DNA of 64,000 nt from Streptomyces sp. NBC_00236 (GCF_036195045.1 NZ_CP108100.1:1612001-1676000); one strand, 5' to 3'. Counted from the first letter of the stretch, positions 36,800 through 45,300 are shown. Notes: generated by a model not told the origin, from the sequence alone. Made by a program: numbers and translations.

Positions 36800-37140
36800 G
36801 ATGGTGGAACCCCCACAAGAGACATGGAGCCACCGGCGCCGTCCAATGGGGGACATCGCGGGCACCGGTGGCCTCGACTCCGTGAATCTTTACGCACAGA
36901 GGGTGAACTGGCAGACACCTGCCGTGAGTTCACCCCAAAGGGGGGTTTCCGTGTCTGTATTCGAATAATCCGGCACGTGCGTTCCTTGAGTTCACCCGTT
37001 TCACTGAACGCGGGCGGCTCGGAAGGGTCTCGCACCGGACCACGCCGAGTTCGCGGAGTGATTCAACGAGCGCGCGCGCTCCGGGTCACTGGCGGTCAAC
37101 ACGGCGCATCCCGGGCCGACCCCGGCCCGGGACACCCGGA
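36800..37140. promoter_or_regulatory. Non-coding region upstream of the LAETG protein with repeated AGTTCACCC motif
   Basis: About 340 bases with no convincing gene. The nonamer AGTTCACCC occurs at 36927-36935 and 36990-36998 and its complement at 36901-36909; the first and third make a perfect inverted repeat with a 17-base spacer. The distal copy also lies in GTTCA-N10-TGAAC. AT content is higher than nearby. It must contain the LAETG gene promoter. Confidence 0.5.
37109..37132 (-). terminator. Hairpin after amidohydrolase gene
   Basis: Perfect 10-base arms (TCCCGGGCCG and CGGCCCGGGA) with a four-base loop, eight bases after the amidohydrolase stop codon. Confidence 0.65.
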
Positions 37141-38241
37141 TCAGCCGATCACGCGCCCGTTCAGGACGACCCGGCGCGGGGCCGCCAGCACGCGCACGTC
37201 CGCCCGCGGATCCTCGTCGTACACCACCAGGTCGGCCGGCGCGCCCTCCTCCAGCCCCGGCCTGCCGAGCCAGGCGCGGGCCGCCCACGTCGTCGCGGAC
37301 AGCGCCTCCAGGGCCGGGATGCCCGCCTTGACGAGCTCCGCCACCTCGTCGGCCACCAGACCGTGCGCGAGCACCCCGCCGGCGTCGGTGCCGACGAAGA
37401 CCGGCACCCCCGCGTCGTACGCGGCGCGCACGGTGTCGTAGCGGCGCTCGTGGAGCCGGCGCATATGGGCGGACCAGCGGGGGTACTTGGCGTCGCCTCC
37501 CTCGGCGAGCATGGGGAAGGTGGCGATGTTGACCAGGGTGGGGACGATCGCGACCCCGCGTTCGGCGAAGAGCGGGATGGTCTCCTCGGTCAGCCCGGTC
37601 GCGTGCTCGACGCAGTCGATCCCTGCCTCGACGAGATCACGCAGCGAGTCCTCGGCGAAGCAGTGCGCGGTGACCCGGGCCCCCAGCCGGTGCGCTTCCG
37701 CGATGGCGGCCCCGACCTCCTCGCGCGGCCAGCAGGCGGTCAGGTCGCCCACCTCGCGGTCGATCCAGTCGCCGACGAGCTTCACCCAGCCGTCTCCGCG
37801 GCGCGCCTCCTGCCCGACGTACGCCACCAGTTCGTCCGGCTCGATCTCGTACGCGTAGTTCCTGGTGTACCGCCGGGTCCTGGCGATGTGCCGGCCGGCC
37901 CTGATGATCTTCGGCAGGTCCTCGCGGTCGTCGATCCACCGGGTGTCGGCGGGCGATCCCGCGTCCCGCAGGAGCAGCGCGCCCGCCTCCCGGTCGTCGA
38001 GGGCCTGCTTCTCGGTGGTCGCCGGGTCGACGGCGCCGTGGTGGTCGAGCCCGACGTGGCAGTGGGCGTCCACCAGTCCGGGCAGGGCCCAGCCGGTGAC
38101 GACGACCGCCTCGTCCGCGCCCGGGGGCCGCTCGTAGGTCACCCTCCCGTCGACCGCCCAGATCTCGTCCCTGACGTCCTCGGGGCCGACGAGCACCCGC
38201 CCCTTCACCTGCAGCACCCGCGGCGCCTCGTGATCGCTCAT
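37141..38241 (-). CDS. Amidohydrolase family protein
   Basis: 366 residues from the ATG at 38241 (MSDHEAPR). The N-terminal beta-sandwich is VLQVKGRVLVGPEDVRDEIW; the metal site motif is LPGLVDAHCHVGLDHHG (about 54-70). Later metal ligands are in RVTAHCFAEDSLRDLVEAGI with DCVEHATGL, and the catalytic Asp in VPVFVGTDAGGVLAHGL. It ends with ADLVVYDEDPRADVRVLAAP. Imidazolonepropionase-like or prolidase-like members have this layout; substrate unknown. Divergent from the class V aminotransferase gene with 158 bases between. Confidence 0.85.
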   Translation of the reverse strand: MSDHEAPRVLQVKGRVLVGPEDVRDEIWAVDGRVTYERPPGADEAVVVTGWALPGLVDAHCHVGLDHHGAVDPATTEKQALDDREAGALLLRDAGSPADTRWIDDREDLPKIIRAGRHIARTRRYTRNYAYEIEPDELVAYVGQEARRGDGWVKLVGDWIDREVGDLTACWPREEVGAAIAEAHRLGARVTAHCFAEDSLRDLVEAGIDCVEHATGLTEETIPLFAERGVAIVPTLVNIATFPMLAEGGDAKYPRWSAHMRRLHERRYDTVRAAYDAGVPVFVGTDAGGVLAHGLVADEVAELVKAGIPALEALSATTWAARAWLGRPGLEEGAPADLVVYDEDPRADVRVLAAPRRVVLNGRVIG

Positions 38242-38399
38242 GGACAGCACTGTACGAGGCACCGGTCCGCGGGCCGCGCCCCGCCGGACGGCGTCCGGCG
38301 GACGGGTCCGGGCCGCCCCCGGAGGGCTCGGTACCCTCGGTGCAGGCCTGGCCCACAGGCCGGCCCGCACACCGACCCGATCCCGAAGAGAGCACCACC

Positions 38400-39506
38400 G
38401 TGACGCACCCCTTCCTCGACCTGACCCCGCTCACCGCCGCGCATTTCGCGGCGATCGAGCGGCGCGTGGCCGGTCTCCTCGCCACCGAGCAGGACGTCGT
38501 CATCATGCAGGGCGAGGCGCTCCTCCCCCTCGAAGGCTGCATCAGGGGCGGTGCCCGGCCCGGATCGACGGCGCTGAACGTCGTCACGGGCCCGTACGGG
38601 CAGACGTTCGGCAACTGGCTGCGCGACTGCGGTGCCGAGGTCATCGATCTGGAGGTGCCCTTCCACACGGCCGTCACCGCCGGTCAGGTCGCGGACGCGC
38701 TGGCCGCGCACCCCGAGATCGACTTCGTGTCCCTGGTGCACGCGGAGGCGGCGACCGGCAACACCAACCCGGTCGCGGAGATCGGTGAGGTGGTCCGGGC
38801 GCACGGGGCGCTGTTCATGCTGGACGCGGTCGCCTCGGTGGGCGCCGAGCCGCTGCTGCCGGACGCCTGGGGCGTGGACCTGTGTGTGATCGGGGCGCAG
38901 AAGGCGATGGGCGGTCCGGCCGGGGTGTCCGCGGTGTCGGTGAGCGCACGCGCCTGGGAGCGGATCGCCGCCAACGCGCAGGCCCCACGCCGCTCCTACC
39001 TCTCCCTGCTGGACTGGAAGGAGCGCTGGATCGACGGCGGCCGCCGGGCGCTGCTGCACGCCCCGGCCCAGCTGGAGATGCTGGCCCTGGAGGCCTGCGT
39101 GGAGCGGATCGAGGCGGAGGGACTGGACGCGCTGATGGCCCGCCACGCCGCCGCGGCCGCGGCGACCCGGGCCGGCGCGGTGGCGCTCGGCGGCGGCCTC
39201 ACGCCGTACGTGCACGAGGCGCGGGATGCCGCTCCGGTGGCGACCACACTGCGGACGCCGGACGGCGTGGACGCCGCGGAACTGGTCGCGCAGGCACGGG
39301 CGGCCGACCCGTCGCTGCCGCTGATCGCGGGGGGCGGGGCGCTGGCCAAGGAGATGATCCGGGTCAATCACTACGGTGTGGATGCGACGCGGGGCGCGGT
39401 GCTCTCCTCGCTCGCGGCTCTGGGGGCGGCGCTGGCCGATACCGGCCGGCAGGTCGATCTGGAAGCTGCCCGGAAGGCCGTTTCGGAAACCTGGACCGCC
39501 GCATAA
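38400..39506 (+). CDS. Class V aminotransferase (alanine-glyoxylate aminotransferase-like)
   Basis: 368 residues from a GTG. PLP fold type I of the class V group: QGEALLPLEGCIRGGARPGS at the N-terminal substrate loop, VSLVHAEAATGNTNPVAEIG, FMLDAVASVGAEPLLPDAWG (Asp that contacts the PLP nitrogen) and VIGAQKAMGGPAGVSAVSVS with the Schiff-base Lys. The likely role is transamination of small amino acids such as serine or alanine with glyoxylate or pyruvate. A strong terminator follows, separating it from the ectoine operon. Confidence 0.85.
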   Translation: MTHPFLDLTPLTAAHFAAIERRVAGLLATEQDVVIMQGEALLPLEGCIRGGARPGSTALNVVTGPYGQTFGNWLRDCGAEVIDLEVPFHTAVTAGQVADALAAHPEIDFVSLVHAEAATGNTNPVAEIGEVVRAHGALFMLDAVASVGAEPLLPDAWGVDLCVIGAQKAMGGPAGVSAVSVSARAWERIAANAQAPRRSYLSLLDWKERWIDGGRRALLHAPAQLEMLALEACVERIEAEGLDALMARHAAAAAATRAGAVALGGGLTPYVHEARDAAPVATTLRTPDGVDAAELVAQARAADPSLPLIAGGGALAKEMIRVNHYGVDATRGAVLSSLAALGAALADTGRQVDLEAARKAVSETWTAA

Positions 39507-39524
39507 ATTCAGGCTCAATCCACA

Positions 39525-39564
39525 AATGCGGGGAGCTGCCTTATTCAGAGCAGCTCCCCGCATT
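39525..39564 (+). terminator. Rho-independent terminator after class V aminotransferase
   Basis: Perfect 15-base stem (AATGCGGGGAGCTGC and its complement) with a 10-base loop, followed by CTTCT. Confidence 0.8.
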
Positions 39565-39565
39565 C

Positions 39566-39826
39566 TTCTGCCCGCTTTCCCGGAGGCTAAACACCCCAGT
39601 TTCCACGGGACTCCATCTCCACAATTCGGTTGCGTCGCGCGAGAGTTACGACCTTGTGACCGACTCCACAACCGGGGGCGTTATGCCGGATAAATGCGTA
39701 CCAAATCGGAAGAAAGCGTAGCGGTTTCGCGCCGGGGCGCACGCTCGCGTGATAACACAGCACATCGCCTCACCCAACCCCTTGGCCCGATGCAATTTCG
39801 AAATTTGCTGGGTAAATTCAATTCGC
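39566..39826 (+). promoter_or_regulatory. Ectoine operon promoter region
   Basis: About 260 bases without a gene and with lower GC than the surroundings. A perfect 12-base palindrome AATTTCGAAATT lies at 39794-39805. A possible -10 element TAAATT at 39813-39818 lies only eight bases before the ectA ATG, and no ribosome site is seen, so the ectA message may be leaderless. I found no convincing -35 element. Confidence 0.45.
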
Positions 39827-40357
39827 ATGACCGCCGCACCAGCAGATTTTGCACGTGCCCGAAGCGAATTCATCACCATCGACACCCCACGAGTGGAGGA
39901 CGGAGCCGCGATCTGGCGTATCGCCCGCGATTCCGAGGTCCTGGACCTCAACTCCTCGTACAGCTACCTGCTGTGGTGCCGTGACTTCGCGGCGACCTCC
40001 GTGGTCGCCCGCGACGAGACCGGCTCCCCGGTCGCCTTCGTGACGGGGTACATCAGGCCCGACCGCCCCGAGACGCTCGTCGTCTGGCAGGTGGCCGTCG
40101 ACCACGGCCACCGAGGTACCGGACTGGCCGCGAAGCTGCTGGACGACCTGACCGCACGCGTCGCCGCGGAGCAGGGCCTCGCCTCGGTCGAGACGACCAT
40201 CACCCCGGACAACAAGGCATCGGACCGCCTGTTCACCTCCTACGCACAGCGCCACGACGTGGCACTGGAACGCGAGGTGCTCTTCGACGGCGGCCTGTTC
40301 CCCGAGGGCACCCACCTGCCGGAAGTGCTCTACAGCATCGGCCCGTTCCACGCCTGA
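39827..40357 (+). CDS. ectA: L-2,4-diaminobutyric acid acetyltransferase EctA
   Basis: 176 residues. GNAT fold with the acetyl-CoA loop VDHGHRGTGLAAKLLDDLTA (about 90-109); N-terminal EITIDTPRVEDGAAIWRIAR-like segment and SYSYLLWCRDFAATSVVARD are EctA hallmarks, as is SVETTITPDNKASDRLF. It acetylates diaminobutyrate at the gamma amino group, the second step of ectoine synthesis. It is the first gene of ectABCD. The ATG at 39827 is chosen because upstream sequence has no coding character. Confidence 0.94.
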   Translation: MTAAPADFARARSEFITIDTPRVEDGAAIWRIARDSEVLDLNSSYSYLLWCRDFAATSVVARDETGSPVAFVTGYIRPDRPETLVVWQVAVDHGHRGTGLAAKLLDDLTARVAAEQGLASVETTITPDNKASDRLFTSYAQRHDVALEREVLFDGGLFPEGTHLPEVLYSIGPFHA

Positions 40358-40438
40358 GCAGGCCCTTCCCGGCGGGTGCCGCCCGTCGCAGTCACCTTCA
40401 CCGCCGCCCGTCACACCCCCTCACGCAGGAGACCCGCT

Positions 40439-41701
40439 GTGACCATCACCCCGCCCGCCCTCAGTGTCTTCGAGACCCTGGAGTCCGAGGTACGGAGCTA
40501 CTGCCGAGGCTGGCCCGCCGTCTTCGACCGCGCGCAGGGCGCCCGGCTGACCGACGAGGACGGCCACTCGTACCTCGACTTCTTCGCCGGGGCCGGCTCC
40601 CTCAACTACGGCCACAACAACCCGGTGCTGAAACGCGCACTGATCGACTACATCGAGCGCGACGGCATCACCCACGGCCTGGACATGGCGACCACCGCCA
40701 AACGGGCCTTCCTGGAGACGTTCCAGAACGTCATCCTGCGGCCCCGCGACCTGCCGTACAAGGTGATGTTCCCCGGCCCGACCGGCACCAACGCGGTCGA
40801 GTCGGCGCTGAAGCTGGCCCGTAAGGTCAAGGGCCGCGAGTCCGTGGTCTCGTTCACCAACGCCTTCCACGGCATGTCGCTCGGCTCGCTCGCCGTCACC
40901 GGCAACGCCTTCAAGCGGGCGGGGGCCGGTATCCCGCTGGTGCACGGCACGCCGATGCCGTTCGACAACTACTTCGACGGCACCGTCCCGGACTTCCTCT
41001 GGTTCGAGCGGCTGCTGGAGGACCAGGGCTCCGGGCTCAACAAGCCCGCGGCGGTGATCGTGGAGACGGTCCAGGGCGAGGGCGGCATCAACGTCGCCCG
41101 CGCCGAGTGGCTGCGCGCGCTCCAGGAGCTGTGCCACCGCCAGGACATGCTGCTGATCGTCGACGACATCCAGATGGGCTGCGGCCGCACCGGCGGCTTC
41201 TTCTCCTTCGAGGAGTCGGGCATCACGCCGGACATCGTGACGCTGTCGAAGTCCATCAGCGGCTACGGACTGCCCATGTCCCTCTGCCTGTTCAAGCCCG
41301 AGCTGGACATCTGGGAGCCGGGCGAGCACAACGGCACCTTCCGCGGCAACAACCCGGCGTTCGTCACCGCCGCCGCGGCGCTCGACGCCTACTGGGCGGA
41401 CGGCCAGATGGAGAAGCAGACGCTGGCGCGCGGCGAGCAGGTCGAGCAGGCCCTGCTGGCGATCTGCGCCGAGCACGACAGCGCGCAGTTCCGCGGCCGC
41501 GGACTGGTGTGGGGCATGGAGTTCAACGACCCGGCCCGCGCTTCCGCCGTCTGCGCCCGCGCGTTCGAGCTGGGACTGCTGCTGGAGACCTCCGGTCCGC
41601 AGAGCGAGGTCGTCAAGCTGCTGCCGCCGCTGACCATCACCCCCGAGGAGCTGGACGAGGGCCTGCGCACGCTGGCCCGCTGCGTCCGGGAGACCGCCTG
41701 A
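40439..41701 (+). CDS. ectB: Diaminobutyrate--2-oxoglutarate transaminase EctB
   Basis: 420 residues from a GTG preceded by CAGGAGA. Class III aminotransferase: FDRAQGARLTDEDGHSYLDF, FPGPTGTNAVESALKLARKV, TNAFHGMSLGSLAVTGN, LLIVDDIQMGCGRTGGFFSF and TLSKSISGYGLPMSLCLFKP with the PLP Lys. It makes diaminobutyrate from aspartate semialdehyde and glutamate, the first ectoine step. A stable hairpin lies between its stop and ectC. Confidence 0.95.
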   Translation: MTITPPALSVFETLESEVRSYCRGWPAVFDRAQGARLTDEDGHSYLDFFAGAGSLNYGHNNPVLKRALIDYIERDGITHGLDMATTAKRAFLETFQNVILRPRDLPYKVMFPGPTGTNAVESALKLARKVKGRESVVSFTNAFHGMSLGSLAVTGNAFKRAGAGIPLVHGTPMPFDNYFDGTVPDFLWFERLLEDQGSGLNKPAAVIVETVQGEGGINVARAEWLRALQELCHRQDMLLIVDDIQMGCGRTGGFFSFEESGITPDIVTLSKSISGYGLPMSLCLFKPELDIWEPGEHNGTFRGNNPAFVTAAAALDAYWADGQMEKQTLARGEQVEQALLAICAEHDSAQFRGRGLVWGMEFNDPARASAVCARAFELGLLLETSGPQSEVVKLLPPLTITPEELDEGLRTLARCVRETA

Positions 41702-41703
41702 CC

Positions 41704-41726
41704 CGGGCCCGCCCCGGGCGGGCCCG
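41704..41726 (+). terminator. Intra-operon hairpin between ectB and ectC
   Basis: Perfect 10-base arms (CGGGCCCGCC and GGCGGGCCCG) with a three-base loop, right after the ectB stop and 38 bases before ectC. It may be an attenuator or a 3'-end stabiliser rather than a full terminator. Confidence 0.5.
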
Positions 41727-41763
41727 ACGAGAAACACCGTAGAGAGAAAGGCACTGACCCACC

Positions 41764-42162
41764 GTGATCGTCCGATCGTTCAGTGACATCGAGAACACCG
41801 ACCGGCATGTGAAGGCCGCCTCAGGCACCTGGGAGAGCAAGCGCATCCTGCTCGCCAAGGAGAAGGTCGGCTTCTCGCTCCACGAGACCACGATGTACGC
41901 GGGTACCGAGACGTCGATGTGGTACGCCAACCACATCGAGGCGGTCCTGTGCGTCGAGGGCGAGGCCGAGCTCACCAATGACGAGACCGGTGAGAAGCAC
42001 TGGATCACGCCCGGCACGATGTACCTGCTCAACGGCCATGAGCACCACACCATGCGCCCGAAGACGGACTTCCGTTGCGTCTGTGTCTTCAACCCGCCCG
42101 TCACCGGACGGGAGGAGCACGACGAGAACGGTGTCTACCCACTGCTGACCGAGGAGGGCTGA
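41764..42162 (+). CDS. ectC: Ectoine synthase EctC
   Basis: 132 residues, GTG start with AGAGAGAAAGG upstream. A single cupin: [40 protein letters not shown] with the metal ligands, [20 protein letters not shown], and [20 protein letters not shown]. It closes the ring of N-gamma-acetyl-diaminobutyrate to give ectoine. Length is normal. Eight bases separate it from ectD, so expression is coupled. Confidence 0.95.
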   Translation: MIVRSFSDIENTDRHVKAASGTWESKRILLAKEKVGFSLHETTMYAGTETSMWYANHIEAVLCVEGEAELTNDETGEKHWITPGTMYLLNGHEHHTMRPKTDFRCVCVFNPPVTGREEHDENGVYPLLTEEG

Positions 42163-42168
42163 ACCACC

Positions 42169-43062
42169 ATGACCACTGATGTACGCGCCGACCTGTACCC
42201 CTCGCGCGGCGCCGCCGAGATGACCACTCCGCGCCAGGACCCGGTCATCTGGTCCGCGCCGGGCGCGCCGGGTCCGGTCGCCGCCAAGGAGCTCCAGGGC
42301 TTCGAGCGCGACGGCTTCCTCACCGTCGACCAGCTGATCACCCCGGACGAGGTGGCCGGCTACCACGCCGAGCTGGAGCGGCTGATCGCCGATCCGGCGG
42401 TGCGGGCCGACGAGCGCTCGATCATCGAGCCGAAGTCGGACTCCGTACGGTCGGTCTTCGAGGTCCACCGGCTCAGCGAGGTCTTCGCCCGGCTCGTCAG
42501 CGACGAGCGCGTGGTGGGCCGGGCCCGTCAGATCCTGGGCTCGGACGTGTACGTCCACCAGTCGAGGATCAACGTGAAGCCGGGCTTCGGGGCTTCGGGT
42601 TTCTACTGGCACTCGGACTTCGAGACCTGGCACGCCGAGGACGGACTGCCGAACATGCGGACCGTGTCCGTGTCGATCGCGCTGACCGAGAACTACGACA
42701 CCAACGGCGGGCTGATGATCATGCCCGGTTCGCACAAGTCGTTCCTCGGCTGCGCGGGCGAGACGCCGAAGGACAACTACAAGAAGTCCCTTCAGATGCA
42801 GGACGCCGGCACCCCGTCGGACGAGGCGCTGACGAAGATGGCCGACCGGCACGGCATCAGGCTCTTCACGGGCAAGGCCGGTTCGGCGACCTGGTTCGAC
42901 TGCAACGCGATGCACGGGTCGGGCGACAACATCACCCCGTACGCGCGCAGCAACGTCTTCATCGTGTTCAACAGTGTGGAGAACACGGCACAGGAGCCGT
43001 TCGCGGCTCCGATCCGCCGCCCGGAGTTCATCGGGGCGCGCGACTTCACGCCGGTGAAGTAG
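42169..43062 (+). CDS. ectD: Ectoine hydroxylase EctD
   Basis: 297 residues, Fe(II)/2-oxoglutarate dioxygenase of the EctD group. The facial triad is in FYWHSDFETWHAEDG (His and Asp, about 144-158) and CNAMHGSGDNITPYARSN (His, about 246-263). ISVSIALTEN-type segment TVSVSIALTENYDTNGGLMI and MPGSHKSFLGCAG are family hallmarks. It turns ectoine into 5-hydroxyectoine. It is the last gene of the operon, and a hairpin terminator follows. Confidence 0.95.
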   Translation: MTTDVRADLYPSRGAAEMTTPRQDPVIWSAPGAPGPVAAKELQGFERDGFLTVDQLITPDEVAGYHAELERLIADPAVRADERSIIEPKSDSVRSVFEVHRLSEVFARLVSDERVVGRARQILGSDVYVHQSRINVKPGFGASGFYWHSDFETWHAEDGLPNMRTVSVSIALTENYDTNGGLMIMPGSHKSFLGCAGETPKDNYKKSLQMQDAGTPSDEALTKMADRHGIRLFTGKAGSATWFDCNAMHGSGDNITPYARSNVFIVFNSVENTAQEPFAAPIRRPEFIGARDFTPVK

Positions 43063-43081
43063 GGGCGTACGACAGCTGGTC

Positions 43082-43111
43082 GGGGCGGGACGCGGCGATG
43101 CGTCCCGCCCC
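43082..43111 (+). terminator. Terminator of the ectABCD operon
   Basis: Perfect 12-base stem (GGGGCGGGACGC and complement) with a six-base loop, 20 bases after the ectD stop and followed by TTGG. Confidence 0.75.
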
Positions 43112-43363
43112 TTGGGCTTGCCCTCGACCCGCCGCGAATCCGCTGGGCCCACCCTCGTGGACCGCGCTAGGATCAAGAAATTTCCGGAGCGGGGGCAGCA
43201 TGGTGCGACGGGTCAGCCAACGTGAACACCTTCGGCGGGTGTCCGAACGACGGCGAGCCGCAGGAAGGCCGGAAGCCGACCGGAACTCGGCGCGCACGGT
43301 GATCGCGGGAGGCCCTACTTCACCCGTCAGTCACAGGTCCTCAAGGCGGGAGAGGGTTTCGTC

Positions 43364-43594
43364 ATGGCCGTCGAGGCGAAACTCCTGGGCAGGGAGTACG
43401 TCGAATACCACCTGAAGGTGAACTACCTTGACAAAAAGGGCAGTCAGCATTCTCTCGTCGTGAACGAGCCAGGTACCGGCGTCGGCGTCTTCCGGGTTTC
43501 CGGCAGCCTCGACGACAAGGAGTACACCGACTTCTGGGGAGCGGACGAGAGCGGGCAGGGGCGGCGGCTGTACAGCCGGGAGGAAAGGGAGTGA
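43364..43594 (+). CDS. Small hypothetical protein, possibly with lost upstream part
   Basis: 76 residues from ATG (MAVEAKLLGREYVEYHLKVN). Composition looks like real protein (charged and hydrophobic residues alternate as beta strands: HSLVVNEPGTGVGVFRVSGS). The same frame is open upstream from 43226 with plausible sequence (YFTRQSQVLKAGEGFV) but no start codon, and another frame starts with ATG at 43200 after a GGAGCGGGGG site. A frameshift joining the two is possible. No family recognised. The 300 bases before it hold only the ectD terminator and this open stretch. Confidence 0.45.
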   Translation: MAVEAKLLGREYVEYHLKVNYLDKKGSQHSLVVNEPGTGVGVFRVSGSLDDKEYTDFWGADESGQGRRLYSREERE

Positions 43595-43697
43595 CCGGGC
43601 CGCGGGCCGGCTCCCGGTGGTGCGCAAGGGATCCGGATCGACGCGGATGCCCCCGGCGCTTCAACTCGTTGGACCTCCGCACGGGTAAGCGGCGACA

Positions 43698-44717
43698 GTG
43701 ACCCCCATGACTTCACACGTACACCACGTCACCATCGACTGCGCCGACGCCTACAAGCTCGGCGCGTTCTGGGCGGAGGTGCTGGGTTCCTCCCTCGCCG
43801 ACGACGACTTCCCCGGCGATCCCGAGGCTCTGGTCGAGACCCCCGATGCCGCCCTGCTGTTCGTCACCGTGCCCGAACCGAAGAGCGTCAAGAACCGCAT
43901 CCACCTCGACATCCAGCCGGAGGACCGCACCCGTGACGAGGAGGTCGAGCGGCTGCTCGGCCTCGGCGCCACGCTGGTCGCCGACCGCCGCAGGCCGGAC
44001 GGGCGGGGCTGGGCGACCCTGGCCGATCCGGAGGGCAACGAGTTCTGTGTGGAGTGCGGTGCGCGTGAGCGGGCGCGGCTGACCGGGAAGCGGCTGCCGG
44101 TCACCGCGGACGACGTGACATCGGCGGTGAGCCTGGCGGTGGACACGCTCGCGGGCTCGCCGGCCGAGGACTGGCGCATTCCCGCGGGCACGCTCACCTG
44201 GGACTGCTGGGAGACCGTGGAGCACCTGAGCGACGACCTCTTCGCGTACGCCGTCCAGCTCGGCCCGCGCAGGCCCCCGTTGGAGACCGAGGTTCCCTAT
44301 CGCTGGGCTCCGGAGCGTGAGGGCGGCCCCTGGAACGCGATCTTCGCGGACCCTGAGGCGGGAACCGCGGGGCTGCTCCAGACCCTGGAGGCGAGCGGCG
44401 CCCTGCTGTCCGCGATGGTGCGGACGGCCTCCCCCGATGTCCGCTCGTACCACTCCTACGGCGTCTCGGACCCGGAGGGGTTCGCCGCGATGGGCATCGT
44501 GGAGACCCTCGTGCACACCCACGACATCGCCCAGGGCCTCGGCGTCACCTGGACGCCGCCCGCCGACCTGTGCGACCGGGTGCTGGCCCGGCTCTTCCCC
44601 GACGCCCCGGCCGACGAGGACCGGTGGACCGTCCTGCTCTGGTCCACCGGCCGCGCGGACCTGCCGGGCCGCGAGCGCGTCACGTCATGGAAGTGGCACG
44701 GGGCCCCGCTGGCCTGA
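43698..44717 (+). CDS. VOC domain fused to DinB/maleylpyruvate isomerase-like domain
   Basis: 339 residues from GTG (an ATG three codons later is equally possible). Residues about 1-130 are a VOC domain: HVHHVTIDCADAYKLGAFWA, NRIHLDIQPEDRTRDEEVER and ATLADPEGNEFCVECG. Residues about 140-339 resemble the helical DinB-like fold of mycothiol-dependent maleylpyruvate isomerases: LSLAVDTL with WDCWETVEHLSDDLFAYAV and AAMGIVETLVHTHDIAQGLG, in which His residues of the metal site are present. Enzyme activity unknown; the pairing suggests a thiol-related reaction. Confidence 0.8.
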   Translation: MTPMTSHVHHVTIDCADAYKLGAFWAEVLGSSLADDDFPGDPEALVETPDAALLFVTVPEPKSVKNRIHLDIQPEDRTRDEEVERLLGLGATLVADRRRPDGRGWATLADPEGNEFCVECGARERARLTGKRLPVTADDVTSAVSLAVDTLAGSPAEDWRIPAGTLTWDCWETVEHLSDDLFAYAVQLGPRRPPLETEVPYRWAPEREGGPWNAIFADPEAGTAGLLQTLEASGALLSAMVRTASPDVRSYHSYGVSDPEGFAAMGIVETLVHTHDIAQGLGVTWTPPADLCDRVLARLFPDAPADEDRWTVLLWSTGRADLPGRERVTSWKWHGAPLA

Positions 44718-44733
44718 GGGCCGCCCCCCAGGA

Positions 44734-45186
44734 TCACCGGGGGGAGACCTTGTGGACGGTGGTGTCCTCGGGGTTCAGCCGCCGCCCGTCCGCCGCCCGG
44801 ACCTCCAGCGCGCGCAGACGCTGTCCCTGCCGGCGGTCGAGCAACTGCGAGTGCGGTTCGTCCGGGGCGAAGAAGTTCTGCTCCCCCCATTGCCGCAGCG
44901 CCACGATGACGGGGAAGAGCGCTTCGCCCTTCGGAGTCAGTACGTACTCCCGGTAGGCGCTGCCGTCCGAAGCGGGGACGGATTCGAGGACACCGCCGGC
45001 GACCAGGGCGCGCAGGCGTGCGGTGAGGATGTTCTTCGCCACGCCGAGGCTGCGCTGGAACTCCCCGAAGCGCCGACTCCCGTCGAAGGCGTCCCGCACG
45101 ATCAGAAGAGACCACCAGTCGCCGATCGCGTCCACCGACCGCGCGACGGGGCAGTCGCTGTCGTCGAAACGCGTCCTTGTCACCAT
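44734..45186 (-). CDS. HxlR family transcriptional regulator
   Basis: 150 residues from the ATG at 45186 with GGAGGA upstream; an earlier in-frame start at 45240 would cross the operator. The winged helix shows CPVARSVDAIGDWWSLLIVR (Cys about residue 11), RRFGEFQRSLGVAKNILTAR and VLTPKGEALFPVIVALRQWG, typical of HxlR. Such proteins sense thiol or small-molecule stress. It is divergent from an MFS exporter gene with 114 bases between, containing twin 19-base sites, so it probably represses both. Confidence 0.88.
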   Translation of the reverse strand: MVTRTRFDDSDCPVARSVDAIGDWWSLLIVRDAFDGSRRFGEFQRSLGVAKNILTARLRALVAGGVLESVPASDGSAYREYVLTPKGEALFPVIVALRQWGEQNFFAPDEPHSQLLDRRQGQRLRALEVRAADGRRLNPEDTTVHKVSPR

Positions 45187-45220
45187 GCCGTCCTCCACAT
45201 CCACGCCGGCAGATCCACAT

Positions 45221-45278
45221 TGGTTGCAAGATGCTACCAATAAAAGCTACGGTCCCTTCTGGTAGCAAGATGAAACCA
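45221..45278. promoter_or_regulatory. Twin operator-like direct repeats between hxlR-type gene and MFS gene
   Basis: TGGTTGCAAGATGCTACCA (45221-45239) and TGGTAGCAAGATGAAACCA (45260-45278) agree at 16 of 19 positions, with starts 39 bases apart. The ends GGT and ACC give each an imperfect dyad. Likely binding sites for the HxlR regulator. Confidence 0.65.
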
Positions 45279-45300
45279 GGTGCGCGGCGGAGGGATGCTG

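Noticed and set aside
43098..43415. 105-codon frame after ectD
   Set aside because: Arg/Ser-rich composition typical of a wrong frame; only its ATG at 43200 with a ribosome site was kept as part of a possible frameshifted gene.
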